A program made the position numbers and the translations under genes. The notes below the pieces were generated by a model that did not search any database, was not told where the DNA came from, and saw nothing but the letters and a program-made list of their open reading frames with translations. Shown here piece after piece: positions 28,278 to 40,339 of a DNA stretch of 64,000 nucleotides. The DNA is from Rhynchopus sp. YZ270_cl-10 (taxonomy: Eukaryota; Euglenozoa; Diplonemea; Diplonemida; Diplonemidae). Within the stretch, counting starts at the first letter, position 1. Every line of letters begins with the position of its first letter. The DNA lies in assembly GCA_964035575.1 (NCBI GenBank), contig OZ037854.1:248001-312000 (forward strand), given 5' to 3'.

Positions 28278-29759
28278 CTTCGTACTGAAACACGCCTCTT
28301 CATATATTCCAAATTGGTGTTCAAAAAAAAGTATATGGTGAATGGGTTTATTACAAGCCCCTCACCCAATGCACACCCTACCGATGCATCAAAGAAGACT
28401 CCTCAGGAGAATGGGTTCTTCACACCAGTCTCTGAATGCCTTCAAAATCAATCTCCTTCCCATCCTCTCCCCCTGGGTTTAGTTCTTTTTGTGTTTTTTT
28501 TTTCCCCTTCGCGATTACTTTTTTTTTCGTTAGCTTCCAAATTGCCTTTTATTACGCGCTTGTTTGGGTAGCGAATTCAACCCCCCTTCCTCCCTTTTCC
28601 CGTACTCTCCATTCATTCGCTTCTCAGGAGACCCTGTCAGTACCAAAAAAAAATAGAATAAAAATCTGCTCTTTATTGATGAGGGAAAAATGCTTGGAGA
28701 GGTGATGCCTTTCGTGCTTTGTTTGTCTGAGTTGTCTGCATCAACAACTGTTCTTTCTTTTTCTTTTTCCCCCCCTTTTTGGAGGCATCTTTTTTCGAGG
28801 CGATTTTCGCAATGGTACAATCTATGAACAAAAAAATGGATTTAATGTACAGTAATGCAAACCCTAAGGGCGACTTGCATACAAAATGACTAACGGCATG
28901 ATCCAGGATGGGGGGTGTCAAAAGTGTATTTTTCGGGTATTGGGTTGGATAGAGGGGGCATTCTTTTCCCCCCCTCCCTCCATGTCTTTCCTCACGATTT
29001 GTTCTGTTTCTGTGTTACGTGTTTTTTTTTTTTTTTTTTTTGCCCCCTCCCCTTTCTCCCTTATTTTTTTTTTTTTTTGGTGTATGTGACCGCGTAAGGG
29101 TACTCATATATTTTTTTTGGTTGGGTTTTCTTTTTCAATTTCAATTTCCAATTTCCAAACCTTGAAATGAATACTATGGGTTCCAAAAACTCTGGGTGGT
29201 GTAGCTGTTTTCCCCCCCAATCCCTCTCCCCCGATTTTTTTTTAAAGCGATTTTTTTTTTTTTTTTTTTTTTTTTCTGCATTTCAGTACGAAACTCTGAT
29301 TGTCCCCCCAGAATCTGAAGAGATCAGTGAACGGTTACTACTTGGGTTTTCAACCTTCCTGCATCTCCTTGGACTTAAGGTGTGTGCATGCATGCATGCA
29401 ATACCTATCAAGGGGTAGTCCTAGTCTAGCAGTGATCCTGTTGTTCCTATTCCATAAACTGGGTTGTGCTGGGATAACCTGTGAGAGGAAGAGACATTGT
29501 GTGAATACATTATGCGGCGGTGCCCAATTGGAGCACAAAAAACGAGATGGTGTGTCCAGTGCTGTTCATGATTGCGTGTTTGAGAAGAATGTATTGTTTT
29601 GAAGGAAAACGTTCATTTGAAACTCATGATGTCTTTTTATCGGAGGCCAGTTCCGTCCAGTGTCCCGGAGGCATTTGCACTTCATGTTCTCTTATTTAGT
29701 AGTTTTACAAGATGTGTTATTGCCCCCAGTGAGGCCCACGTTTCTTGTCTTTTTTATTT
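28278..29759. other. gene-poor, pyrimidine-rich spacer with one exon-like segment
   Basis: Dominated by T and C runs. At 29287-29381 an acceptor-like TTTCTGCATTTCAG precedes about 95 open bases encoding LIVPPESEEISERLLLGF and onward, then AAG|GTGTGTG. This is an orphan exon candidate only; no partner exon was found. At about 29640-29690 is a copy of the GGAGGCATTTGCACTTC motif. Confidence 0.4.
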
Positions 29760-29785
29760 CCCCCCCCCCCCCCCCCCCCCCCCTA

Positions 29786-30629
29786 GGCATACTGTGCAGG
29801 CGAGCCGTTTTTAGGCGAGTTTTTCGTTTTCCTGATTTTCAGGAAAAACTCGCCAAAAACTCGCCCTACTCGCCCATTACTCGCCTATTACTCGCCAAAA
29901 CTCGCCAAAAACTCGCCAAAACTCGCCTAAACTCGCCAAAAACTCGCCTAAACTCGCCTAAACTCGCCCACATTTGGGTGCAAATCCTGGTGCACATACG
30001 CACCTTGGGGGTGAAAATGTGCACCAGGATGTGAAAATGGAGGGCGGGGTGACTGATGACAACATGCCACTCGAAAACACACAAAAAAATTGAAATTGTG
30101 TCACTTGTACGTCTAACGGCAACCATGTCACGGCAGTGGCTGACAGGCATGTATGTAAACATTTGCTCCAGGGGAAGATCCAAGCGTGCCATAGATCCCG
30201 GGGGACAAGACGTGCTACAATCCGGAGGATGACGAAGACATGAGCCGGGGCTACACTCGCTATACAACAATGTCCTCGTCATGCCGGTAAATGGCAACCC
30301 TGCAGGCCACCCCTTGGCGGTATTCCCCCACGACTACATCGCACCCATCTGTGCAAGCTTCATGGATCCGCAGAAGGTACAGCTGGACTGGTGGTACTGG
30401 TTGTGGAAGCCTACAAAGCAAACTGCAGAGGTCTTGTTCAAGTGGAACGAAAAAAATTTTCTCTTCAAAACTCAAATTTCCCTCATATTTTCGTGTGTAC
30501 ACTTTTCCCAAGGTAAAATCCCTACCAAAAAAAAAAAACTCGCCAAAACTCGCCCCCCAAAAATGGGCGAGTTTTAGGCGAGTTTTTGGCGAGTAGGCGA
30601 GTTTTTTTTACTCGCCTGCACAGTATGCC
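29786..30629. mobile_element. inverted-repeat element U
   Basis: Ends GGCATACTGTGCAGGCGAG and its reverse complement, flanked by TA, preceded by a 24-base C run. Subterminal GGCGAGTTT-like repeats are inverted at the two ends, as in Y. The interior (30240-30440) has an open stretch encoding PHDYIAPICASFMDP and QLDWWYWLWKPTKQTAEV, which looks like a captured gene piece. Confidence 0.88.
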
Positions 30630-30631
30630 TA

Positions 30632-32224
30632 GGGGGTCCGACTGTGAGTAAAATGACCGTACAAAAAACTCATTAGGGCACGGTAATTTTTTTTCTTGGT
30701 AAGCGTCAGACCACTTCTCAAAAAAAAATACGCACGCACGCAAAAAAAAATTATGCAGTAAAAAAAATTATGAGTGGTGAAAAAAATTATAGAGGAAAAT
30801 TACAGTGGGGGAAATACAGGTACCAAAAATATTTTCCCACCAATTTTTGCCCACAAAAAATCGGGGGAAATTTTTTTTGATTTCGGCTCTCGGGAGTCTG
30901 TGTGTGCTGTGATGGGGTCAATTTGCGCTGAAAAATGTACATTTTTTACCTAAAATACATAGTTGAGTTATTGAGGGTCCCCCTTTATAATTTTTTTTTC
31001 TACATAATTTTTTTCCCTGGAATCTCAAAAAAAAAGTACGCACGCAGACGCTTACCAAAAATAAAAATTACCGTGCCCTTATTAAACTTCTGGTCATCTC
31101 CAAGGCAACTGCGGGTGAAAAACACCCTCAGAGTGGGTCACAGGGGGCCTGTGGGTCGAAAAACGACCCAGAAGCCACCCCAGAATACAAAAAAATGGAA
31201 AAAAATAGTGAAAAAACGGCTTTTTTCACGTTTTGGCCATGTTGGGCAAAACAGCGATTTTTCAAGAAAAAAAACCAAAAAACGGCATATTTTTTGACAT
31301 CACAAAGCCTCCTTTGGCACAAATATACCCCAAAAGTGGCCTGTGAGTCCATTCCAACCTGTTTTGGGCATATTTGACACTTTTGGAAGTGTTTTTTTGG
31401 TGTTTTCACGTTGAAAAACACCCCCACAAAACCCCCGGACCGCCCCCGGGACAGCACTGCCACTGTTGCTCGACCACATTCTCGGCCATATTTTTGCTTA
31501 AAACCCCCGAAAAAGGGCCCCCGGAACCCCAATCTTTCCAAATTTCCACCTCATCCCCACCCAAACACCGCAAAAACACGACAGAAAATCGTCTTAAAAA
31601 ACACACTTTTTTCAAAAAGGTCATCAGGCAGGTTCCATAATAGCCTTTTTGAAAAAAGTGTGTTTTTTAAGACGATTTTCTGTCGTGTTTTTGCGGTGTT
31701 TGGGTGGGGATGAGGTGGAAATTTGGAAAGATTGGGGTTCCGGGGGCCCTTTTTCGGGGGTTTTAAGCAAAAATATGGCCGAGAATGTGGTCGGAGCAAT
31801 GGTGGCAGTGCTGTCCAAGGACCGTCCAAGGATTTTTTGGGGGCGTTTTTCAGCGTGAAAACACCAAAAAAACACTTCCAAAAGTGTCAAATATGCCCAA
31901 AACAGGTTGGAATGGACTCACAGGCCACTTTTGGGGTATATTTGTGCCAAAGGAGGCTTTGTGATGTCAAAAAATATGCCGTTTTTTGGTTTTTTTCTTG
32001 AAAAATCGCTGTTTTGCCCAACATGGCCAAAACGTGAAAAAAGCCGTTTTTTCACTATTTTTTTCCATTTTTTTTTGTATTCTGGGGTGGCTTCTGGGTC
32101 GTTTTTCGGCCCACAGGCCCTCTGTGACCCACTCTGAGGGTGTTTTTCACCCGCAGTTGCCTTGGAGATGACCAGAAGTTTAATAATGAGTTTTTTGTAC
32201 GAAATTTTATACACAAGTCTATTA
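30632..32224. mobile_element. second copy of foldback X1, interrupted and truncated
   Basis: Starts GGGGGTCCGACT directly after the TA that ends U. The left arm is split by a 403-bp inverted-repeat element (30676-31078). The last 14 bases of the right arm are missing where element T begins. The 23-base loop (about 31621-31643) is the reverse complement of the X1 loop although the outer ends have the same orientation. Confidence 0.9.
30676..31078. mobile_element. MITE inserted in X1 copy, 3-bp TTA target duplication
   Basis: Begins GGGCACGGTAATTTTT and ends with its near reverse complement, with further pairing at GGTAAGCGTC. It is flanked by TTA on both sides (30673-30675, 31079-31081). Comparison with intact X1 shows the empty site CTCATTATTAAAC. 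A 3-bp TTA/TAA duplication is typical of PIF/Harbinger elements. Confidence 0.9.
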
Positions 32225-34207
32225 CACGACGCGGTCCAGGACCAATTTCACTTGTCATGGTGACAAGTGAAATGACAAGTGAAATGTATGACAAGTGGTC
32301 ACTTGTCATGACAAGTGAACCACTTGTCATGACAAGTGAATCACTTGTCATGACAAGTGATTTACCTGAGGAATGCCTGTGAGCTCATGATTTCATTTAT
32401 TCCTACATGAAATGAAGTAAAAAAATGTAAAATGATGTACTTTTTATCTCTTTCTTTTTTAGCCTGATGTGGGTAGTGGCGGCTATCTGATAGTTTTCTT
32501 TTATTGATTAGGGAGTGGGTTGTGCAGGCAACGTAAGGAAATGGGGTGGGGACTGGGGAACGGTAAAGAAAAGTATGGTTAAAGTGACGTAAGGACTTTT
32601 GCGAAGGGCTCTCACTCACGGACTGACGCTTCATTTTTTAAAAAAATTTGAAATGTAAAAGACAACAAAAGGTGATGTTTTATTTTTCCTTCCTTCAAAA
32701 CTTCACACACAACGCTTTTTTGGTTTTTGGGAGACACACAAGGTGCCAGGTTCTATGGTAAGCACGGAACCACCCTGCACCTGTTTGTCATGTTGTTTCC
32801 CGTGCAATACATGGAGAAACGTTTCGCACTCGAAACAAAGCTTTTTTAATAAAAAATGAACGAAGCACAAAAACAAGCGTGTGTGGAAGAAAAAAGAAAA
32901 GGGAAAATATTTTTTCTGATTCACAGTGGTGTTTATGTTTTGGGTACGGGGCGGAGAATAAAATCTGTTCGATAAAAGAAACGCAAGCTTTTTGTTTTAT
33001 CTTGTTCATTTTTAAAAGCAAAAATAACTATTTATTCCACAGTTAAATAAAGTATACGAAGCACTTTTAGCGTGATTCTTTTTAATGATAATTTCACGCC
33101 GTGTTTTTTTCACAAATAAAAACCACGCTAATTGAACTTTATTTCACGCGTTTTCACTTTTTTTCACTGCAATTCCTTATGCCAGCCACCGCCTTCCTCA
33201 CAATGAAGTAAGGGGGTGGTGTGTCCTCCGCCTTCATAGGTAATGAAGGAGTCGATTTCTTGTTTCGTAAGTGCGGAGTGCCTTGGACTGTCGTGTCGGT
33301 AGCCGGTCTGGTTTTGTTTCAAGAGACACACGAGCCTGCGCAAACTGGTCTTGCAGTTGCACCCCATACTTCCTCGCCAATATGCTGCTCAGCTTACTGA
33401 ACGCTGTCCATTACGACGACGATTTGTACGTGAGATCGTCACGGAGATGCACTATGCACAAAACAAAGTCGGCTTCCGTGGGCTTACCGTTGGGCTTGCC
33501 AATGAATTCCTTAAAAAGCGGTCCCATTCACGGATGTACGGTGTCGACGATGCCAGTCCTTCAGCAAAACCACTGTAGCGCTCGTCCATCTCTTGTCGGA
33601 GGACCGTTTGCGTCTTAGATCCTTCGGCATGTTGCGTGTGTCAAAAAAAAATGGGAAAAGTGCAAAAAAAAATTCGAAATTTTCAATTTTTAGGCGGGTG
33701 GTGGTGCAGGATATACCAAAATTTAGCGTGAAGTTATCGCCAAAAAAAAACCCCTGTTTTGGCGTGAAAAAAACAAAAATAAAATCACGCTCCTAAGGAA
33801 TTGCAGTGAAAAAAAGTGAAAACGCGTGAAATAAAGTTCAATTAGCGTGGTTTTTATTTGTGAAAAAAACACGGCGTGAAATTATCATTAAAAAGAATCA
33901 CGCTAAAAGTGCCAAATCCTTCGTATACTTTATTTAACTGTGGAATAACGTGTCCTTACGTCACTTTAAACAATACTTTTCCTTTTTTTTTTTTCTTTTC
34001 TTTTCCTTTTTTCCCCCACTCCCCACCCCATTGCCTTACTTTGCTTGCGCAACCCACTCCCTAATCAAAAAATAACAATAAAAAGAATCCAGGGTTAACA
34101 GGGACCCTAAGGATTCACTTGTCATGACAAGTGATTTACATGTCATTTCACTTGTCACTTTTATGACATGTCATTTCACTTGTCAGGTGCCTCTGGACCG
34201 CGTCGTG
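32225..34207. mobile_element. palindromic element T with CACTTGT clusters
   Basis: Ends CACGACGCGGTCCAG and CTGGACCGCGTCGTG. Just inside both ends are clusters of the palindrome CACTTGTCATGACAAGTG (32247-32365 and 34113-34186), probable transposase or host-factor sites. A second nested palindrome runs from about 33010 to 33950 (AGCGTGATTCTTTTTAATG and partner). The centre (33160-33600) has coding-like sequence, including a stretch encoding FVREIVTEMHYAQNKVGF, but no full gene. Confidence 0.85.
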
Positions 34208-34713
34208 TGGGGTGAAAATATGTGGCTTTGGGGGCTTTTCTGGCCCCTGGCTCACACTGAGGCGTGATGAATGTGTGAGTTGCTCTATCTACGGGGGGGT
34301 GGGCAGGTACAAGTTGGTGGTCACTTTTGAAAAAATGCAAAAAAGTCGCTCAGAAGTGGTCAAAAGTGCTCAAAACCGGGCGGAATTCGATTTTTGGGGT
34401 CACAATGGACATATTTTCTGGTTTCATCCAGCAGTACTCGCCCAAAGCAGAAGAGGAAACTGAATTTTAAATAAATGTGGGAACAGAGGGGGGGTGAAAA
34501 GGTACGAAGTCATGGACACCCATTTTTTTTTCCTGAATTTTTAAAATCAGGGCCACCGAAGTGCCAAAAAAGGGTAAACTCGGGGCCTGAGACGGTTTTT
34601 GGGGGTGTGTGGGTGGGTTGGTATGGTCAGAAACACTATGAAAGCCGTGGTTGGGGTTTTTTTAAAAAAATGACTTTTTGCCACCCTTTTTAGTACCCTT
34701 TTGATAGACCCTA
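34208..34713. mobile_element. fragment related to X2/V/W elements
   Basis: Starts with the module TGGGGTGAAAATATGTGGCT shared with X2 and V and ends TTTTGATAGACCC-TA followed by a run of 13 C, resembling the end of W. Its left end is missing where T adjoins. Confidence 0.7.
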
Positions 34714-34738
34714 CCCCCCCCCCCCCTCTTTTTACATG

Positions 34739-34967
34739 CACGACGGTGATGTACAGTACATTACAAGTGAAGTTACATGTAACGTTACAAGTGAAAAACC
34801 GTTACAAGTGAGTTACAAGTGAGTTACAAGTGGGATACATGAATTACAGGCAAAATCAGGTTGTAACTGGTGGGTTACAAGTGAGTTACAAGTGAGTTAC
34901 ATGTAACAAAAGTTACATGTAACTCACTTGTAACTCCACTTGTAACACCCGTTACATCACCGTCGTG
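34739..34967. mobile_element. short palindromic element S, relative of T
   Basis: 229 bp with ends CACGACGGTGATGTA and its reverse complement. The interior is almost entirely GTTACAAGTGA repeats in both orientations. It shares CACGACG ends and the ACAAGTG core with T and so may be mobilised by the same enzyme. Confidence 0.85.
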
Positions 34968-35948
34968 TGGCTCCCCTCCTCCAACCCCGGCACGCCGGAT
35001 TGCCAGTCAGATTTCACTATTTTCGTCTATTTTGACTCCTGTAAAAAAAAGTCAGGTGGTGATTTGACTGTCCGCGTAATATCTGCGCACTCAATTATCA
35101 AAAAGAATACAAAAAAAAAAAAGGCCTCAGCCTTTTTTGGACGAACGTAGCCCACATAGTCTCGAAACGAATTTTTTTTAAAAATTCGAAGATGTGTGCA
35201 CAGTGACGCACATTTATTACCATTTTATTTTTGCGTGTAGGGTAGGGGGAAGGGGGCAGCCTGTGTACCAATTTTATATTTTCCCATTTTTTTATTCAAA
35301 AAAAACGTTCTAAAAAGAGAAAGCGTCAAAACGTTTCCATTCCCCCAACCCAACCCCCATTAACCCCCCAACCCCATTTTTTTTCCCTCGGCAATAATGC
35401 AGGTAGTCACACAAATGATACCACAGCTAAAATCAATTTTGAAAAAAAAAAAAGCAACCTTCTCTTCTCCCCCCTACAAAATAAAAAACAAGTGAGCATC
35501 TTAGATGCCGTCATGAAATACAATCTTTTTGCGTGGGGAATGGGGTTCTGCAAATTACTAGTATAGTCAGTGTTTCCCAGATTTCCCAGGGTGAGGTTTT
35601 GGGGTGAGAAATCTCAGAAAAAGCTCCGCAAAAATAAAATAAAATAAAGTCCTCCATGTCTGAGTGAACCCCCTTACATTTTACAGCCAAAAAAAAAAAA
35701 AAAAAAAAAAAAAAAATGCAACTTGACCAAAGCTGCAAAAAGTAGACCATTTCCATAATGACCCCATCGCGATCCGAGATCAGCTCGGAAATGAATTTGC
35801 GAGTCACCGGGCGCGCAAAGCGCCCAAGCTCGCCAAACCTCCACAAAAACAAACTCCGAAAACCGCAAAATCTCACCTGTTTTGAGGTTGGTGAGAAACT
35901 GGGAAACACTGCGGGAAAAAGCAAAAAAAAACAGCAAAAACAAATATA

Positions 35949-36004
35949 GTGGAGTGCATCTTCGGGTGACTACACTAATACAACCAAGTTTTCAAAAAAA
36001 AAAA
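35949..36004 (+). repeat. A-tailed dispersed repeat R3
   Basis: GTGGAGTGCATCTTCGGGTG then CTACACTAATACAACCAAGT and a TTTTC-A(n) tail. Same orientation as the other copies. Confidence 0.75.
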
Positions 36005-36598
36005 ACAAACAAAAAAGAAGTGTGCCATGCGTTGGTGCATTCTAGCCCCTTTTTATGAATGCGTGCAGTTGTGAACACCCAGGCAAGAGGTGGGCGTTTA
36101 TCGTTGATTTTTTGTTTTGTTTTTTGTTTTATCAACAAATCAACCTGTCTCCGCTTGATACAAATATAAAAAAAAAATTTTCCTCCCTTTCCTCCTCCAC
36201 CCACTCTTCTCCAACCCAGTGTCAAGCTTACAGCTTTCAACGTGTCTCTTTTTTTATTTTTTACTTTCTTTTGTTTTACTGATTACTCAAAAAAATATAC
36301 CCCCACCCGATCTTGACGTAACAAGGAGGAAATATGTGACCACGCACCCCAAACCCCCACCTGTTTTGATTTTTTTTTGATCGTGTTTCACACACTTCCC
36401 TTACTCAAATAGCCTCACCCCATTCTCCTGTCCCCCACCGATATTGCGATCACGAATCACGCACACACACACACCACCCACTTCCCCCTGGGCTACAAGA
36501 TGGAACAGCCAATTTTGTGACCACAATACACAAAATTGTGACCCCCCCCTCCTCCTCTCCATTTCCATGTTTAAACCTTCATTTTCATTTTTTAAAAA

Positions 36599-36627
36599 GG
36601 TGAACCAGGCAACGGCTAAGGTTCATC
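36599..36627 (+). repeat. stem-loop repeat R1, degenerate
   Basis: GGTGAACC...GGCTAAGGTTCATC followed by a pyrimidine tract and TAG. Confidence 0.5.
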
Positions 36628-36806
36628 TTTACCTTCCCTTTTTTTTGTGAATAGAAAGTATGTGAATTTTATGGTGTCAACTTTGTCTTGAGACGTTTTA
36701 TTGATTGAGGTGTCTGCATTAGCATTTGCAAGACAAATCTGATTCTGCAAATAAGCAACTACCCCCTTCAATCAGTCTGCAATTAGCAACTACCATTTCC
36801 AAAAAA

Positions 36807-37319
36807 CACGGGTCGGGAAAGATCTTTTTTTTTTTTTTTTTTTTCGAGAAAAAAAATCCTCTTCTCCCGAAAAAAAAAAAAAAAAAAGATTTTTGGGAGA
36901 AAAAAAAAAAGAGAAAAGATTTGAAAATCCTGGGAAAATCCTGAAAAAATCCTGAAAAATCCTGGAAAAATCCATGAAATTTCATGAAAAATCTCGAGAT
37001 CTTGAGAAATCTTTGAAAAAAAAAAAAAAGATTTTCAAAATCTTTTTTTTTTTTTTTCCCAAAAAGATTTTTCAAAATCCCAAAAATCTTTTTTATCTTT
37101 TTTTTGAGAAAAAAAAGATTTTCAAGATCTTTTTCATCTTTTTTTCTCTTTTTTTCCTTTTTTTTCCTTTTTTTTCCAGGATTTTTCAAAGATCTCAAAG
37201 ATCTCGAGAGATCCTGAAAAAAAAAGACAAAAATCCTGAAAATCTTGATTTTTTTTTTTTTTTCTCCCGAGATTCTCGAAAAAAGACAAAAAAAGACAAA
37301 AGATCTTTCCTGACCCGTG
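36807..37319. mobile_element. A/T-tract inverted-repeat element
   Basis: Ends CACGGGTCGGGAAAGATCTTTT and near reverse complement, target in an A run. The interior is a set of AAAATCCTG and AAAGATTTT repeats that can fold on themselves. All frames through it are low complexity. Confidence 0.8.
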
Positions 37320-37360
<41 letters not shown>

Positions 37361-37395
37361 CAAAAAACGACCAAGGAGCCCCGATGAGAGTCATC

Positions 37396-37520
37396 GTACA
37401 CCCCCTAACCCCTAATTTATCGATTTTCTTATGGATTCGGCAAAAAAAATCAATTGGGAAAAAACAAAAAATTCCGAAAAAATAAAGTAATCAATCCATA
37501 AATTAGGGGTTAGAGTGTAC
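37396..37520. mobile_element. 125-bp inverted-repeat element
   Basis: GTACAC...CTAACCCCTAATTTAT at the left, with its reverse complement at the right. The CTAACCCCTAA is telomere-like in look, but only two units are present. Confidence 0.75.
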
Positions 37521-38680
37521 CAAACTTCTCTTTTTTTTTTCAACTTGTATGCAGATGTGTTTATATTTTATCCGAATGATGTCCGAGGTTCGCAACACCC
37601 CAAAAGGTGTACATGGAAAACCACCGCACACATCAAAAACTCTGCAATATCAAAAAAAAGCACACTTTTACAATGCATTTTGTATGTTGAAAATGCCCTT
37701 CTTTCTTGTACCTGCAAGCGTAGCTTAAAAGAGAAATAGGTTCCTCCGATACGGAAGATACAGGAAGATCAGGCAACTTTAGCGGGTTGCAGATTGAGAA
37801 GACTGTAGTATCCATGCATAGGTTGCTGCATACAATGTGTCGCAGAACAGCGTGTCTAAGGGACGGAGGAATGTTCTATAAAGCGTAGTTCATATCGCTT
37901 GGGGGGTGATGGTCGCAGTTGCATAACATGACACCTGATTTGGCCGGTAGCAACTTCTGGCAAACACAACCAAACAAACGCCCAGCACTGGGAAACATAG
38001 GTCAAATCAGGTGGACATATTCTCACACTTTCTGCTAGTCGTTTGATAACTTTGCAACTCCGACCACCCCCCTCCTTTGTGACATAACATGCACTTTACA
38101 TCCGATAAAATGGTTATTATTTGTTGTTGATGCATTCAGACAACGTAAAATCTATCAAAATTGCAATACAACCATTTAGATGAGTGGCAAAAGAGAGGAC
38201 TGAAACCATGCTCCCCTCCCCCTTTTTTTTCTTTTTTTGCTTCAATGCCCGTCCGCTGGTTTGTCCGGTTGAGGCGTTTGCACTTCTCTTTGTATCTTCT
38301 TTGCGCACTCTTGCCCAATGGTACTATGGGGTGATTAGGGGGTACTTTTCTGCCACTCTGGTCACAGAAACATCACAAAAAGAAATCACCCATAATATGT
38401 GCTTAAAAGCAGTTGTGGGTAGTTCCGAAGAGAGGAACATTCCCAGAATGTGTGTGTGCGTGTGCGCGTGTGTGCTTCAAAATGGGAAGGGGATAGGGGT
38501 GGGGAGGGAATCCTTTCTCCACACGACACTCTTTGTGTACAGAGGTGAGAACTTTGTGAACACAAGGTCCGTCTTTTTTATTTTATTCTTTTTTTGTCAG
38601 GCGGGAAAAGGGGGAAAGGGGAAGGGAAGGGGGGTAGCTCTAACCTCAAATTTTATTATCAACGCAGAAAAAAAAAAAAA

Positions 38681-38748
38681 GTGGAGATTGCACAACTGGC
38701 AACACAACCTGAGGCAACTACACTACCACAACAATTTCAGAAAAAAAA
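38681..38748 (+). repeat. A-tailed dispersed repeat R2
   Basis: GTGGAGATTGCACAACTGGC, then CAACACAACC, GGCAACTACACTACC and CAACAATTTC before an A run. Confidence 0.75.
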
Positions 38749-39834
38749 TATATGAAAGAATTCATGCAAAATAAAGAGAAGTAATTGCTCCAACAGAATT
38801 AGAAGGATATGGGATGGGGGGTGGGATGAGCGAACAGTCTGGAGGTGGATATACACTGCTTTTTATTTTATTTTGCAAAAATATTCGATGCTCTCCAGAC
38901 CAGATTTGCCGATTTGTTTGTAACCCGATTGTTGTTGCATGCACGGTTCTTTGTTATCTTTTAAAGATAAATGGGAAATTGAAAGTAAAATACACATTTC
39001 CATTTTTTTTCTCTCTCTTTCAAAATAAAGGCTCATGCTTCGACTACTATTGCTGACTGACAGCTTGTTTACTTAATTTTCGTTTATTGGCTTTGTATTT
39101 CCAGTCACATTCATTTCCCTCCCCTCAGTCCCATCCTTCCATCTCCAGTACACCCTAAACACAGAACCTTTGGTTTTGGTTTCACTGTGCTTTTTTTTTT
39201 ATTACTTTACTTATCATTCTAAAAAAACCCCCCTCAGGATCTGGGTGCATACGTGAGACATCCATCTTTCAATTTCCCCCCCCTTTGTTCCACCCTCAAA
39301 AAAGATTTTTTTAAAAGCTGATGTGTGCTGATACTTTCTGTGTCAGCACAGCACGATTGTCTTTTAAAGTCAGGTAGCTACCTGAGTACAAAAAAAATAG
39401 TTGTGGATCAGGCAGAGGGAAAAGTAATAATACTGGTACCCCAGAAATCCAAGAAAACGAAATCCAACGCGACAACAACGCACTAAGTACGCAATATGGG
39501 GTCGTCAGGAGCATCAAATACTGTGACTGTCTTCCTGACGGTGCAGTTGAGATACGCGAAAACAAACTGGTTTTATCCTTTTTTTTTTCCCCTCTCGATA
39601 TATGACTCGGAGGGTGTCAGGTTATGGGATTCCTTTTTGTTTTGTCTTTTTTTGGGGGGGTTTTTTTATTTGGGAAAATATACAAAGTTACCAGGAAAGG
39701 AGTTCACTCTCCTCTCTCTCCGTTCCTGAGTACTATCTGCAATACCAGAATGGGAGGTGGCGCAAAAATGAAATTATACTTCATCAAAACAGAACCAATC
39801 TCGGTGATTTGTCAACAAAAAAAAAGAATTGACA

Positions 39835-39905
39835 GTGGAGATTGCACAACTGTGGCAACACAACCGAGTCAACTACACTACTCCAACAATTTATCAAGAA
39901 AAAAA
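39835..39905 (+). repeat. A-tailed dispersed repeat R2
   Basis: GTGGAGATTGCACAACTGTG ... CTACACTACTCCAACAATTT, then ATC and A-rich tail. About 90% like the 40800 and 59417 copies by eye. Confidence 0.8.
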
Positions 39906-40207
39906 GAAAAGAAAAAAAACAAACAAAAGCAAAAAAAAGCAAAAAATATAGTAGGTATAAAGTAGGTACAGCTCATCCTTGGGGTGTCACTAACCTAGTT
40001 TCAGGAAAAAAAATGCTTTGGCCAACATTGAGTACAGACCCTGATCCACCAAGGTGGGTAGGAGATTGTCGGTACAAAAAAAAAAAAAAACAAAAATACA
40101 ACAAAAAAAAAATGACAACAAACAAAAATAACATTACCACCTTACTCCATATTTACCTTTTCGCTCCTCCACACCACATCCCACAGGAGTGGAGGGGGGG
40201 AAACCCT

Positions 40208-40339
40208 CTAATGGTGGCAGTATTGTGATGGGAGCCCATTGGAATACGCAAAAAATACATCAAAATACATCACAATACGTGTATTGTGATATATTTTGCA
40301 TATTCCAATGGGCTTCCCATCACAATACTGCACCATTAG
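40208..40339. mobile_element. 132-bp MITE with 6-bp AACCCT target duplication
   Basis: Begins CTAATGGTGGCAGTATTGTG and ends with the near reverse complement. AACCCT stands directly on both sides (40202-40207 and 40340-40345). Almost the whole element can fold into one hairpin. Confidence 0.88.

Larger units (their letters stand above)
34968..36806. other. gene-poor spacer
   Basis: AT-rich with A and T runs; no exon supported. It contains repeats R3 (35949) and R1 (36599). Confidence 0.6.
37521..40207. other. gene-poor spacer with dispersed repeats
   Basis: No exon supported. It holds two R2 copies, a GTTGTGGG...GTGTGTGCG repeat at about 38410-38475 (related to 55091-55150 and to sequence in intron 1 of the zinc-finger gene), and a GTTGAGGCGTTTGCACTTC motif near 38267. 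Confidence 0.55.

Noticed and set aside
36719-37387. Phe/Lys-rich frames of up to 214 codons
   Set aside because: They read through A and T homopolymers inside an inverted-repeat element.
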